Counted from the stretch's first letter, positions 7,683-16,068 are shown. The stretch: 64,000 nt of DNA from JBGSMX01 sp963790405 (GCA_963790405.1 CAWBOJ010000002.1:124001-188000), one strand, 5' to 3'. Numbers and translations are program-made. The notes: a model not told the origin generated them from the letters alone.

Positions 7683-8297
7683 TCAGGAGCGGGCAAAGGC
7701 GAGCAGCGGAGCGTAGTCGAATTCTGCGTCTGCCCTTCGCAGCGCGAGGAGGTAGGCAGACCGTGCCTCACCCACCCCCGTGAGGTCTACGCCACCCCAG
7801 GTGAATCGCCTTCCGCCCAAGGCGACCACCAGCAAGTCGGCGACCAGCCGTGCGTGCCGACCGTTGCCGTTCGGGAACGGGTGGATCCGAACAAGCCGAT
7901 GATGGAGCCAGACGGCAATCTCGTCAGCCGCCTGCGGAAGGTCCTGTGTCGACTCAATCCGCACTCGCGCATCCGCTAGCAGGTTGGGGAGTTGGACAAC
8001 GATCTGATTCGGGGCTATGCCGATGCTGGTCTCGCGCTGCCTGCGCGCCCCCGCCCACGTCCATACATCTCCAAACATCCGCCGATGGAGCTGTCGGATT
8101 GAGTCTTCTGTCAGCAGTGAGTCTACGGTCCACCTCTGACCGAACGCCCAGTGCATCGCCTCGACGATGTTGTCTTGCTCGACCATGTTGAGCTCCGCGC
8201 GATTGCTGACCCACGTGGGAATCAGTCCGAGAAGTTCATCAGGGCCGAGAGGTGTCGCCCCTTCCGGCTCGGCCATCAAGTCGGTCGAATCGATCAC
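7683..8297 (-). CDS. Fic/DOC-family protein, 'mobile mystery protein B'
   Basis: 204 residues with the Fic active-site motif HPFPNGNGRHAR at 139-150. The motif His and the downstream Arg are both present, so AMPylation or related phosphotransfer is likely retained. The partner gene upstream encodes mobile mystery protein A, and the ATG here overlaps its stop by 4 nt (8294-8297). The A/B pair behaves like a mobile toxin-antitoxin cassette. No inhibitory helix is obvious inside this protein, so the partner probably controls it. Confidence 0.9.
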   Translation of the reverse strand: MIDSTDLMAEPEGATPLGPDELLGLIPTWVSNRAELNMVEQDNIVEAMHWAFGQRWTVDSLLTEDSIRQLHRRMFGDVWTWAGARRQRETSIGIAPNQIVVQLPNLLADARVRIESTQDLPQAADEIAVWLHHRLVRIHPFPNGNGRHARLVADLLVVALGGRRFTWGGVDLTGVGEARSAYLLALRRADAEFDYAPLLAFARS

Positions 8298-8764
8298 TTA
8301 TCATCCCAGCTGTGGGACCACAGATTGCGAGAACGGATTATCTCGTCCAACTGTCTTTCGCGTGAGAGCTCGGACCATCCTGACTCCTGCTCTTCAAGTC
8401 GCATGGTCTGGCCCGCTTGCCGTTGCAGCTCGTTGAGGATCTCCTCTGCCCTGTGCAACACGATCTGCTCTAGGCTCTCTCTCGGCACGAAGGAGTACAC
8501 CAGGGTGCAATCCATGGCCTCAGCAGCACGTCTGAGGGTGGATAGACGGATGCCCCCCTCGCGTTCGTTCGCCTCGATTTCACCCACTGTGGCTCCGCTC
8601 ACGCCCATACGTCGCCCAAGCTCAGCCCCTGAGAGACCCAAGGCGTCGCGAATCGCACGAATCCAGCCGGCCCGAGGCGGCGTGAACGCAGAGACCGGCG
8701 GCAGCTGCTTCAGTCGGTTGTCCAACATTTGGCGAGCGCGCTTCGCCTGTTCACGTCTATTCAC
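8294..8764 (-). CDS. XRE-type regulator, 'mobile mystery protein A'
   Basis: 156 residues. An XRE helix-turn-helix lies at about 37-85 (IRAIRDALGLSGAELGRRMGV, VGEIEANEREG), and a long helical C-terminus follows. The start is the GTG at 8764, preceded by AGGGAG. Family name and gene order match the mobile mystery A/B pair. It probably represses its own operon through two identical-arm palindromes at 8828-8876. Confidence 0.85.
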   Translation of the reverse strand: MNRREQAKRARQMLDNRLKQLPPVSAFTPPRAGWIRAIRDALGLSGAELGRRMGVSGATVGEIEANEREGGIRLSTLRRAAEAMDCTLVYSFVPRESLEQIVLHRAEEILNELQRQAGQTMRLEEQESGWSELSRERQLDEIIRSRNLWSHSWDDK

Positions 8765-8799
8765 AGGTTTCTCCCTGTCATGTTCCTACTGTTTGCCAG

Positions 8800-8876
8800 A
8801 CTATAGCCTGAATCTCTCCATCATGCAACAGGTTAAGACCTGTCACCTTGATTCCTGTCAACAGGTTAATACCTGT
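8800..8876 (-). promoter_or_regulatory. Promoter and twin ACAGGT-N4-ACCTGT operators of the mobile mystery A/B operon
   Basis: Two perfect palindromes, ACAGGTTAAGACCTGT (8828-8843) and ACAGGTTAATACCTGT (8861-8876), have starts 33 bp apart, about three helical turns. The first abuts a minus-strand promoter, TTGCAT (8823-8828), 17 bp and TATAGT (8800-8805). This is the layout expected for cooperative binding by the XRE protein at 8294-8764. Confidence 0.75.
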
Positions 8877-9026
8877 ATGCATGCGGTTGTTGCGACATTC
8901 CGCGCAACTGCCCCTCACGCCACCGTCGGAATGATGAAGGCGAGTGCTCGCGTCGCAGTTTGTCTTCAACACCGAGCGGAAATGTATATAGTCCACAGGC
9001 CTTATCAGCACGACCTTGGAGGAGCC

Positions 9027-9518
9027 ATGGACACAACCGACATTCCCGATACCGATGAAATCGACGTTGACGCAGGATTCGCACCAACCATCGAAGCCAA
9101 GAATGCGAGTCTGATAGCCAGTGCAGTTGGCATCGTCCACGCCCAGGAGAACGTCACTCTCGAAAAGAGCGCGTCACTTGCGCTGATCACCAAAGCTGAC
9201 ATCGATATGTCGAAGAGTGGTTCGTACTGGACGATCGCTCGGAGTGTCGAAGCCAACAACACCGGGAGCGTCGGGATCGTCGCCGGCAACGTGAAGATCA
9301 ACAGAGGCTGGGTCGGCATCGTGGCCGCACCCCGCGCAGAAATTTCCGAGGATTCGCGCGTCTTCATCGGCCCGTCGGCGGCCGCCATAATCGGCCTGGC
9401 GCTCCTGATCGTGTCCGGGATTGTGTCAGCTATGGTCCCGAGACTCCTGCGGCAGGCAGGCGAACAATGGCCCGACTTCGACAAACAGGCGATCGAGTGG
9501 ATGAAATCGCACGGGTAG
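9027..9518 (+). CDS. Hypothetical beta-solenoid-like membrane-anchored protein
   Basis: 163 residues, ATG after GGAGGA. Residues about 25-120 form short repeats of 10-16 residues with alternating small and hydrophobic positions (SLIASAVGIV, SLALITKADI, GSVGIVAGNVKI, GWVGIVAAPRAEI). This resembles a bactofilin-like or pentapeptide-like solenoid. A single C-terminal transmembrane helix (about 118-140) is followed by a basic cytoplasmic tail. No named family was recognised. It is alone on the plus strand inside a region of minus-strand toxin-antitoxin modules. Confidence 0.7.
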   Translation: MDTTDIPDTDEIDVDAGFAPTIEAKNASLIASAVGIVHAQENVTLEKSASLALITKADIDMSKSGSYWTIARSVEANNTGSVGIVAGNVKINRGWVGIVAAPRAEISEDSRVFIGPSAAAIIGLALLIVSGIVSAMVPRLLRQAGEQWPDFDKQAIEWMKSHG

Positions 9519-9570
9519 GGCTCCAACGTTCCCGCCTCTGTGCTGTCGGGGTGGCAACCCGAAGCGGCCG

Positions 9571-9598
9571 ATCATGCCGGCGCGCAGGAGCAGGCCGT
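9571..9598 (-). pseudogene. Remnant of an HNH endonuclease gene
   Basis: This 28-bp stretch matches 26 of 28 bases of the HNH gene at about 19668-19695 and in reverse reads NGLLLRA, the conserved segment after the HNH core. Nothing else of the gene is obvious around it. It is probably a relic of a lost nuclease gene. Confidence 0.4.
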
Positions 9599-9652
9599 TG
9601 GCCGAGGAGTCGAGTTGTGGGAAATCCCGACCCGGTCACCGCAAGTGAACCA

Positions 9653-10029
9653 TCACAGCAGCTCGGCCAGTTCATCGACCGAGACCACTTCGGTGCGGTC
9701 GTAGTCGGCCTGGTGCCGAGCGCGTCGGCATGAGTCGAGATAGCGCGCGCGTCGGCCGTCGGCCCCATCAGCTCCGTCAGCAGTGCGATCGTTCTCCAGT
9801 GATGACCGCCGGCGCTCGCCGAAGCGCGATACCCGCTCGCCCGCAGTACGATCGTGGCCAACTGCAGTCCCGCTTCATATGCCGTTGCGAACCCACGGTC
9901 AACGGAAAGCCCGGGCACGCTCGCGTCGGTCAGATCCCGATCGACTACAGCCAGCAGGCGTGATATCTCGGTGCGGTTCGATTCTTGGGACTTGATGACC
10001 CCGTCAGCGAGCCAGGCGCTCAAGCTCAT
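9653..10029 (-). pseudogene. HEPN-domain protein, one frameshift
   Basis: A small HEPN-family protein, about 125 residues after adding one base near 9740. Signature text is ISRLLAVVDRDLTDASVPGLS, RGFATAYEAGLQLATIVL, then in the next frame YLDSCRRARHQADYDR with the Arg/His cluster of HEPN ribonucleases. The ATG at 10029 overlaps the end of the MNT nucleotidyltransferase gene by 26 bp. MNT/HEPN pairs act as toxin-antitoxin systems in which the nucleotidyltransferase AMPylates and silences the HEPN nuclease. The indel may be a sequence error. Confidence 0.75.
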
Positions 10030-10603
10030 CCGAATCACCCACCAGCCACAGCTTGGGGCCTTCGAGTACATCCATGACGAACGAGTCCCGAGCTGCGACG
10101 CTCTCGGCCAGCCGCTCCGCCGAGTAGATGGAGACGTTCACGGGGCGGCCCAAGCGGGTTTCGACATCACCCAACGCCTGAGCGATGGCTTGTCTCCCCG
10201 AGGGACCCACGACCATCAGATCCACATCACTGGCGCTACGCTCCTCGCCTACAGCGATGGAGCCATAGACGAACGCGACACGGATTCCGTCAGCTACTGG
10301 CCGAAGAGCCTCACGGAGCACGTCGCCGAGTGCGAACGTCTTCTCGAACAGCGAACGAAGGTCGCCATAGGCCGGATGGGAAGTCCGGGCCTGATAGTAG
10401 ACCTGTCTACCGTCGCGCCGCGTCGTGATCAGGTCCGCGCGTTCGAGTTTCGCAAGCGCCAGCTGGACCGGTCTCAACGAATCGTCCGTCATGCGCACAA
10501 GTTCTTGCTGATAGTACGAACGCTCGGGGTTCATCAAGAACACCGAGAGAAGCCGCACCAGCGGGCGCGATGAGAACAGAGCCATCAGGGGGTTATCACT
10601 CAT
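10004..10603 (-). CDS. Winged-helix/MNT nucleotidyltransferase (antitoxin type)
   Basis: 199 residues. The N-terminal 75 form a winged helix (SYYQQELVRMTDDSLRPVQLALAKLERADLI). The C-terminal part is a minimal nucleotidyltransferase with YGSIAVGE...SDVDLMVVG, the GS and DxD metal-binding motif, intact. The start at 10603 has no ribosome-binding site; a TGG-TATTAC extended -10 lies 7 nt upstream, so translation may be leaderless. The fused winged helix probably lets the antitoxin repress its own promoter. Confidence 0.8.
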   Translation of the reverse strand: MSDNPLMALFSSRPLVRLLSVFLMNPERSYYQQELVRMTDDSLRPVQLALAKLERADLITTRRDGRQVYYQARTSHPAYGDLRSLFEKTFALGDVLREALRPVADGIRVAFVYGSIAVGEERSASDVDLMVVGPSGRQAIAQALGDVETRLGRPVNVSIYSAERLAESVAARDSFVMDVLEGPKLWLVGDSDELERLAR

Positions 10604-10645
10604 AATGTGAGTAATACCACTCACATAGTGAGTATGTCCAGTCGT
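10598..10645 (-). promoter_or_regulatory. Promoter and paired ACTCA/TGAGT operators of the MNT/HEPN operon
   Basis: ACTCATAATGTGAGT (10598-10612) and ACTCACATAGTGAGT (10619-10633) are palindromes spaced 21 bp, two helical turns. The first covers the start codon. On the minus strand, TGGACA, 18 bp and an extended -10 TATTAC sit among them. They are likely sites for the winged helix of the nucleotidyltransferase. Confidence 0.6.
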
Positions 10646-10826
10646 GCGGCGCCTCAGTTTTGGCTGCCACAGTCTGGACGCACCGAGCGAACAGCCGATT
10701 TCCGACAAGAACATGCTCACGCCTGGATTCACCTCCCGCGCGAATCGTAGCGAGCGGTAGTGAACCAGGTCCAAACAGGATGTGACCTACGCCCCTCACG
10801 CCACCATCGGATTGCGAAGGTGTGAG

Positions 10827-11444
10827 TCAGGCGGACTCCACAGGGATGAGCACCTCATTGTGCCGAACGAACCCCGGCTTCCAGGGGGCGTCGTACTGCG
10901 CGGTCTCCGGCTCGCCGGTCGTCACGAATCCCTCGCGCTCGATCCACTCCTCGAGCTGCTCGACCGCCGCTGCAATCGCCCCGTCATCAAGTCGGCCACT
11001 GAACGCCACAGCGACGGCGAGGTGTTCGGGCACCTGCTCGAGGGACACCCGGCGATCGCCCGGCACGGGCAGATCCTCGAGTGAGGTGTACTGCGAGGGC
11101 ATGGTGAACCGCACGACGTATTCACCTTCGCAGGACACCGTGCACAGCGGCGCGGCCGACTCCAGCGCCTCGTTTCTGACACGCTCCGAGGTCACCGGCG
11201 CCGTCATCGCGATCTTCGTACCCGACGAGCGCGTTGCGGTGACCGGGGATGTCATCGGGATGCTTCCTGACGCTGCGTTGTTGCCGAAGATGTAGCCGGC
11301 CAGCGCGTTGAACCCGGCGTAGGTTGCCTGGTTGTAGCCACCCGCACTGACCGTCACGTCCGCGGTCAGGTATGCGGAGTACCGGCGCAACTCCAGTGGC
11401 CCCTCGTGTCGGACGACCTCGTACGCCCTTTGTCCCGTCGCCAT
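10827..11444 (-). CDS. SOUL family heme-binding protein
   Basis: 205 residues with SOUL/HBP hallmarks: YEVVRHEGPLELRRYSAY at the N-terminus, GFNALAGYIFG, then IPMTSPVTAT and IAMTAPVTSE. ATG at 11444 follows GGGAG. SOUL proteins bind heme or tetrapyrroles in the cytosol; the physiological role in bacteria is uncertain. It stands alone between two toxin-antitoxin-like operons. Confidence 0.9.
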   Translation of the reverse strand: MATGQRAYEVVRHEGPLELRRYSAYLTADVTVSAGGYNQATYAGFNALAGYIFGNNAASGSIPMTSPVTATRSSGTKIAMTAPVTSERVRNEALESAAPLCTVSCEGEYVVRFTMPSQYTSLEDLPVPGDRRVSLEQVPEHLAVAVAFSGRLDDGAIAAAVEQLEEWIEREGFVTTGEPETAQYDAPWKPGFVRHNEVLIPVESA

Positions 11445-11505
11445 CGCAGTCTCCCGTCTTCCGTACGGCTCACGGTATGTTCCTGCCCGAGTACCGAGCA
11501 GACGG

Positions 11506-11534
11506 AACCGCAGGCCGACGAAACGGGTAAGCAC
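11506..11534 (+). repeat. 29-bp exact repeat, copy 1
   Basis: This intergenic 29-mer (starting AACCGCAGGCCGACG) recurs exactly at 13512-13540. The sequence following copy 1 (ATTAGACTGAGAGCC) also resembles 14560-14574, just before the end of the membrane-protein gene. Both full copies flank the AbiE operon. I could not assign a function. Confidence 0.7.
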
Positions 11535-11677
11535 TTGTCGATTAGACTGAGAGCCGCGCGTTCCTCGCGCTTCCACCCCGCAGTCGTCGGGTTGAGGATG
11601 CGGCGCGCGCGTTCGAGACTCAACGCGATGACGCTCTCCGCACGGTGTCGTGGAGTCCCTTCTCTGGTGCAGGCGCT

Positions 11678-12619
11678 TCAGTCGACCGGACCCCTCGTGC
11701 GCTTCCGCAGATTCTGCACCTTCCACGCCATCACCGGATCAGCAAGCGCGCTCTCCAACACCTCTGGCCACACAGAGAACAGGAGCTCGGGATGGAACTC
11801 CGACTCATCGTCAAGCAGACGCATGTACTCGCTCTCCGTCTGCGTCGGTACGCTCAGAGGACTGAGCCACGCAGCCACTTCCGCAAGCATGTGATCGTAG
11901 TCGGGCGCATCCTCTGGTCGCAGCATCGCGTACAACGGGCCCGCGAAGTCGTCCGGCGGAGTCCGGAAACGCTCGAGGGCGAGCACTGGATCTCGCACGA
12001 ATGGGAACGGGTCCGACGCGCTCACTGCATACACTGCCAGAGCTCGTGAGACAGGATCCTCGAAAGCGCGTGGAGAGCGTCCTCCGATGCGGTACAGGTC
12101 GAAGAGATCCCGTGCAGCAAATCGCTCACTCATCGCCTTGATCTTGCCCGCGATGAGCTCCGGCAGCTGAAGTACGGGGAACGAGACGGCCGGTTCCGCG
12201 AGTACGCATGCGAGCTGCTCGGGCTCGAGTAGGGGGACGCGAGCCAAGTAGGTCACGTCAACCTTCACGTAATCGCCCGGGTACTTCACGCGATAGGTCT
12301 GCCCGCTGTGCTCTGCGTTCGTGCTCTGCACGGCATACCCGAGTGCTCCGATCACACGGCGCAAACGTTCGTCCGCCATCGGACGCAGGCGGCGCATCTC
12401 GTTCACATCAACCGCGCCGACGAACATCAGATCGATATCGACCGATAGACGCGGCGCATTGTCGTGAAACAGATTGAGCGCGGTCCCACCGTGCAACACG
12501 AACGCGTCGCGAAGCACTGTGTCATCGCGAATAGCGGCGAGCAGCTCGAGCAGCCGCTCCACCTTGTCGATTGCAGAAGCCGAGAAGCCTACCGGAACCC
12601 GAAGGATGGGTCGCGTCAT
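11678..12619 (-). CDS. abiEii: AbiEii-family nucleotidyltransferase toxin
   Basis: 313 residues with the AbiEii/PF08843 core: VLHGGTALNLF, then LSVDIDLMF (the DxD metal site), KVDVTYL and LIAGKIKAMSERFAARDLFDL. AbiEii enzymes transfer nucleotides to tRNA and halt growth, giving phage abortive infection. The ATG at 12617-12619 overlaps the TGA of the AbiEi gene (ATGA), so the pair is translationally coupled. Confidence 0.9.
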   Translation of the reverse strand: MTRPILRVPVGFSASAIDKVERLLELLAAIRDDTVLRDAFVLHGGTALNLFHDNAPRLSVDIDLMFVGAVDVNEMRRLRPMADERLRRVIGALGYAVQSTNAEHSGQTYRVKYPGDYVKVDVTYLARVPLLEPEQLACVLAEPAVSFPVLQLPELIAGKIKAMSERFAARDLFDLYRIGGRSPRAFEDPVSRALAVYAVSASDPFPFVRDPVLALERFRTPPDDFAGPLYAMLRPEDAPDYDHMLAEVAAWLSPLSVPTQTESEYMRLLDDESEFHPELLFSVWPEVLESALADPVMAWKVQNLRKRTRGPVD

Positions 12620-13419
12620 CCCCTGATCCATTCCTCGTAGGGCAGATCGGCCGGTACGTACAGCCGCCACCGTGCCACGAACTTCTGCGCTCCCGTACCG
12701 GGAAGCAGCCGGTACGTACCACGGCCCAAGCCACGTCGCATCCGCTCCAGCGGCTCCGTTTCGGCGTTCCAGACATCCTCGAACAACTCCATCACCCAGC
12801 CTGCCCGTGCATAGACCGTTGGAGACCCGAGTAGTCGCGAGTACCCCTCAACCGCAGCCGCCGACATCGACGTGAAGCCGCCCAGGCTGCGCAGCAGCTC
12901 CTCGAGGCCGCCGGCGAGTCGAAGGTTGTGAACGCAGTCAACGAGCGTGCGCTCTTTCGTCGTCACCGGCACCAAGGCATCTCCCACGCGAACTCGAGTC
13001 GTGTACTGCTCCAGGGTAGGTGCAGCCTCTGACACTGTCGGTGGCAATACGCGACGGAAGCGGTATCCGCGCACTTCGAAGGGGCTGATCTTCTGCCCGG
13101 AGGTGAAGTAGACCGTGCGAAGCGGCGAGTGCGCCACGCCGTGTGCCTCAAGGGCACTGTGGTGACTCACCACTGCATCGTCCGCCGACTTGGCCGCAAC
13201 CAACATCACGTTGGGGACTCTGTCACGGTAGACGCCGATATTCGAGGCGTACAGGCCTCGCTTGAGGCGATACGCCTGCTCACGACGGACCGCATTCTGG
13301 AGGTTCGTGTAGCGCGTGCGCTCAGAAACGGTGGAGTCGACCGCACTCAAGTACTCCTCGAGAGTGAATACTTCATGCTCTTCGAGGAACCGCAGCGTGC
13401 TAGATGGTTTGGTGTTCAT
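12616..13419 (-). CDS. abiEi: AbiEi-family antitoxin/regulator
   Basis: 267 residues. The N-terminal winged helix (FLEEHEVFTLEEYLSAV, RREQAYRLKRGLYAS) is followed by the AbiEi body with HHSALEAHGV, FTSGQKISPFEVRGYRFRRV and KERTLVDCV. The ATG at 13419 follows GGAAG. AbiEi proteins neutralise AbiEii and repress the operon by binding inverted repeats at the promoter; such a repeat lies at 13430-13451. Confidence 0.9.
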   Translation of the reverse strand: MNTKPSSTLRFLEEHEVFTLEEYLSAVDSTVSERTRYTNLQNAVRREQAYRLKRGLYASNIGVYRDRVPNVMLVAAKSADDAVVSHHSALEAHGVAHSPLRTVYFTSGQKISPFEVRGYRFRRVLPPTVSEAAPTLEQYTTRVRVGDALVPVTTKERTLVDCVHNLRLAGGLEELLRSLGGFTSMSAAAVEGYSRLLGSPTVYARAGWVMELFEDVWNAETEPLERMRRGLGRGTYRLLPGTGAQKFVARWRLYVPADLPYEEWIRG

Positions 13420-13429
13420 GGTTACTTCC

Positions 13430-13451
13430 AATGCGTAGATTATTACGCATT
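13430..13451. promoter_or_regulatory. AATGCGTA/TACGCATT operator of the AbiE operon
   Basis: Perfect 8-bp inverted arms (13430-13437 and 13444-13451) around GATTAT, 10 bp upstream of the AbiEi start. The centre reads TAATCT on the minus strand, a plausible -10, so occupancy would block transcription. Confidence 0.6.
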
Positions 13452-13511
13452 CCGAGGATAACACAACACCGTCGCGGTAGATAGGGAACGGCAATCCCCA
13501 ACCCCTCACGC

Positions 13512-13540
13512 AACCGCAGGCCGACGAAACGGGTAAGCAC
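13512..13540 (+). repeat. 29-bp exact repeat, copy 2
   Basis: Exact second copy of the 11506-11534 sequence, in the same orientation, 45 bp upstream of the membrane-protein gene at 13586. It may be a leader element carried along by duplication or a short interspersed repeat. Confidence 0.7.
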
Positions 13541-13585
13541 ACTACTGATCGAGTGCCTGCAACATCGAACAGAAGGACACCGCCC

Positions 13586-14598
13586 GTGGAGCCCACCCTG
13601 CGCGTCTCACCGGTCGCCTACCTGCGCACGGTCGCTTCAACGTTGCTGGTGGCCGTGGCGGTACTGGCGGCGTGCGCCACGGTCCTCGCATACTGGGTCG
13701 ACACCGTCTTGCTCGACACCGACACGTTCATCACGGCGGTCGAACCGATCGTGGGTGACGACGCAGTGCGGGACGAAGCGTCAGACGCGATTGCCGCAGC
13801 CGTGATCGACGTGATCGACGTACGCGGACTTGCCGACGCTGCGTTGGCGGGCACCGAATCGTCTCTGGTCGATGAGATCGTCACGGGATTCGAGACATTC
13901 GTTGGCGAGACCGTTTCCTCCGCAGTCAACACCGACACGTTCGAAGACCTCTGGCTCACCGAGATGCGCGTGTGGCACGTCAAGCTCGTGGGCGCCGTGA
14001 AGGCCCCGGACGCCGAGTACACCGCCGACGGTACGGTGGTGCGCGTCACGCTCGGCCCCTACATCGATCTGCTTGCCCAGCAAGCCGAGAACCTCTTCGC
14101 GCAGCGCCTCATCATGGCGCTTGTCCCCGACTCGGTCCGGCAGATGCAGGTCGTGGTGTTCGACGCCGAACTCGTCGAGAATCGGCTGCCGCTGCTCAGG
14201 AGTCTCGAGGCGTGCGCGCCCGTACCTGCCATGGATCGCAGCCTCTGCGCTCCTGCTGGCGCTGATAGCCGCGCCGAGACGCTCATACGCAGTGCTCGGA
14301 GCAGGCATTGCCGTCGCGGCAGGCGGAGGCAGTCGCGTGGATGATGGCGCGAGCGGAGGCCGCCCGGATCGCGTCGCTGATGCAGTCAACGTTCTCGGCA
14401 TCGCACGAAAGCGCTACGAAGTTCGCCGAGACGCTCTTCGGCCCGCTCGAGACCTGGCTGGGCTACCTGGCGCTGGCCGGTATTGTCGTCGCGGCGCTGG
14501 GCGCGATCGTCGCGTGGCGCCTGTGGTGGCGGTCACCGAGACGTACTCTCCTGCTTATCGATTCGACTGAGAGCCTCGCGTTCCCCCAGCTCAAATGA
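13586..14598 (+). pseudogene. Multi-pass membrane protein of unknown function, two frameshifts
   Basis: Restored length is about 336 residues. The first transmembrane helix (about 15-40) is followed by a long extracytoplasmic region and then two C-terminal helices (WIAASALLLALIAAP, YLALAGIVVAALGAIVAW). The frame breaks near 14210 and 14325; deleting one base at each gives a single continuous protein. The GTG at 13586 has AGAAGGA upstream. No named domain was recognised. Confidence 0.6.
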
Positions 14599-14720
14599 GG
14601 TTGAGAGGCTTTCGAGATCGCTGTCGGCCCGCCCATGCGCGAGTCGAGTGGAAGCGCGGGTTAGGCACACGAAGTCCGTGTAGACCTGATACATACGGCC
14701 CGAAGGCGACGTTCAGGTGC

Positions 14721-15059
14721 TCAACGAAGACCGAGAGAACGCCTCATCGCTTCGTCGACTTCCTCCATCACATCATCGTCGAGCAGAGCGAGGGGCTTCC
14801 CGATCAGCCTTGACTGGTCAATCGTCATAATCTGCTCACACATGATCGTGCCTTCCTTGGGCAGCAGGCCAGTGGGCAGAGGTACGTGGAACGGGTAGCG
14901 CTTCTTCATCTTGCGCGTCGTGAGCGAGACGACAATCGTGGTCGGCGATAGCTCGTTCCCCGTGTTGTTCTGCACAACAAGCGCCGGGCGTCGCCCCCGC
15001 TGTTCCGAACCTCTCGACGGGTCCCAGTCAACCCAGTAGATCTCGCCCCTCGTAGCCAT
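14721..15059 (-). CDS. MazF/PemK-family mRNA interferase toxin
   Basis: 112 residues with the MazF core: RGEIYWVDWDP, RGRRPALVVQNN, TTIVVSLT and EGTIMCEQIMTIDQSRL. MazF cuts mRNA at short specific sequences. The ATG at 15059 follows TTGGAGG. There is no antitoxin gene upstream on the same strand; the ribbon-helix-helix gene that could neutralise it is divergent at 15355. Confidence 0.9.
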   Translation of the reverse strand: MATRGEIYWVDWDPSRGSEQRGRRPALVVQNNTGNELSPTTIVVSLTTRKMKKRYPFHVPLPTGLLPKEGTIMCEQIMTIDQSRLIGKPLALLDDDVMEEVDEAMRRSLGLR

Positions 15060-15289
15060 TTTGGCCTCCAAACGCCGAAACCTCACGAGGAGGCCCAGCG
15101 AACAGGTCTCGCTCGCGATACGCTATTCCACAGAGGAGCTCCCAGCACAACCTGTTGGGGAGTGCCTCCTATTCGACCACCAGGAATAGTATGTATTTAC
15201 GATGTGCATGTCAAGTCGATATACATGCTGCAACTGTCTTGGCTCGCGATTCGCTTTGCCCTCAAGTAGAACATTCTGTAATCCGATAC

Positions 15290-15318
15290 TTGTTTCAGAA
15301 GCGCAATACTGGCAATAT
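15290..15318 (+). promoter_or_regulatory. Promoter of the ribbon-helix-helix gene
   Basis: TTGTTT (15290-15295), a 17-bp spacer and CAATAT (15313-15318) precede the gene by 36 bp. Confidence 0.5.
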
Positions 15319-15354
15319 TGCATTTGCAGGCGACCTGAGAAGGAGGCGACGGGG

Positions 15355-15609
15355 ATGGCCATGGGCGCCGTGGGAACCAAGCCAGTGCAGTTCAGATTGC
15401 CGGCTTGGGCGCGGGAGTTCCTCGACGAGCAGTCGCGTCAGGCCGGAAGCACCAAGACGGAGGTAGTTGTAGAGGCTCTGGAGTGTCTTCGTGAGAAGGA
15501 GATGACAGCTCTGATGGCAGAAGGCTATCGCGAGCTGGCTGATCTCAACACCGAGCTGGCCGAGGAGTCCATCGGGATTGCCGCTGAGACACTGCCCGAA
15601 TGGGGCTAG
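15355..15609 (+). CDS. Ribbon-helix-helix antitoxin-like protein (MazE type)
   Basis: 84 residues. PVQFRLPAWAREFLDEQ with TEVVVEALECL is a ribbon-helix-helix DNA-binding domain. The tail LMAEGYRELADLNTELAEE ending in a Trp-containing segment is the motif that RHH-type MazE proteins use to plug MazF. The ATG at 15355 follows AAGGAGG. The gene diverges from the MazF gene at 14721 instead of preceding it in an operon. Confidence 0.75.
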   Translation: MAMGAVGTKPVQFRLPAWAREFLDEQSRQAGSTKTEVVVEALECLREKEMTALMAEGYRELADLNTELAEESIGIAAETLPEWG

Positions 15610-15635
15610 TTGCATCGTTCAGCTTGTGCGAGTTG

Positions 15636-15665
15636 AAGGCTCCCTCCGGGGAGCCTTCTTGTTTC
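15636..15665 (+). terminator. Rho-independent terminator
   Basis: AAGGCTCCC (15636-15644), a TCCG loop and GGGAGCCTT (15649-15657) form a perfect 9-bp stem followed by a T-rich stretch, 27 bp after the ribbon-helix-helix gene. Confidence 0.85.
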
Positions 15666-15787
15666 TGGGTTGTTCCTCGTAGCGACTGGTTGTGCCTATG
15701 AGTGACTATGCAGTCTGTACATCACACTACCCTCCCGGCTGGCCCAACGCGATCGAATCCTCGCCTTGGCCACCCGTCAACCCGCCC

Positions 15788-16039
15788 CTACTCCACCACC
15801 ACGATCGCACCCGGGTCCGACACGACGATCTCCGCCGCACCCTCGTACATCTTCACCGTCCCGGTGACCCGCAGCGTCTTGCCGGCGTACATCGATTCAG
15901 GCGCCGAGGGGAATCGACCTCGATCATCGCCCCAGATGAGCACCGTAAGTCGTGCGGGATCGGTCTTGTCAACCTCATCCTCGCCGAGGGTGTTTGCCCA
16001 CATCCGTATGTGCGAGTTATCTGTTACAATGTGCACCAT
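15788..16039 (-). pseudogene. Truncated OB-fold protein fragment
   Basis: About 65 residues (DPARLTVLIWGDDRGRF, YAGKTLRVTGTVKMYEGAAEIVVSD) match the second half of bacterial OB-fold nucleic-acid-binding domains that are often attached to nucleases or lipoproteins. The first strands and any signal sequence are missing, and the upstream part overlaps the HipB promoter. It is probably a leftover from insertion of the hipBA module. Confidence 0.6.
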
Positions 16040-16068
16040 GGCTCACTTTAAGAGCCGATTGGCCACTC

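Noticed and set aside
5286..8904. 18-bp identity between 5286-5303 and 8887-8904 as a duplication
   Set aside because: One copy is inside a gene and flanking similarity ends within about 10 bp; chance or a very old relic.
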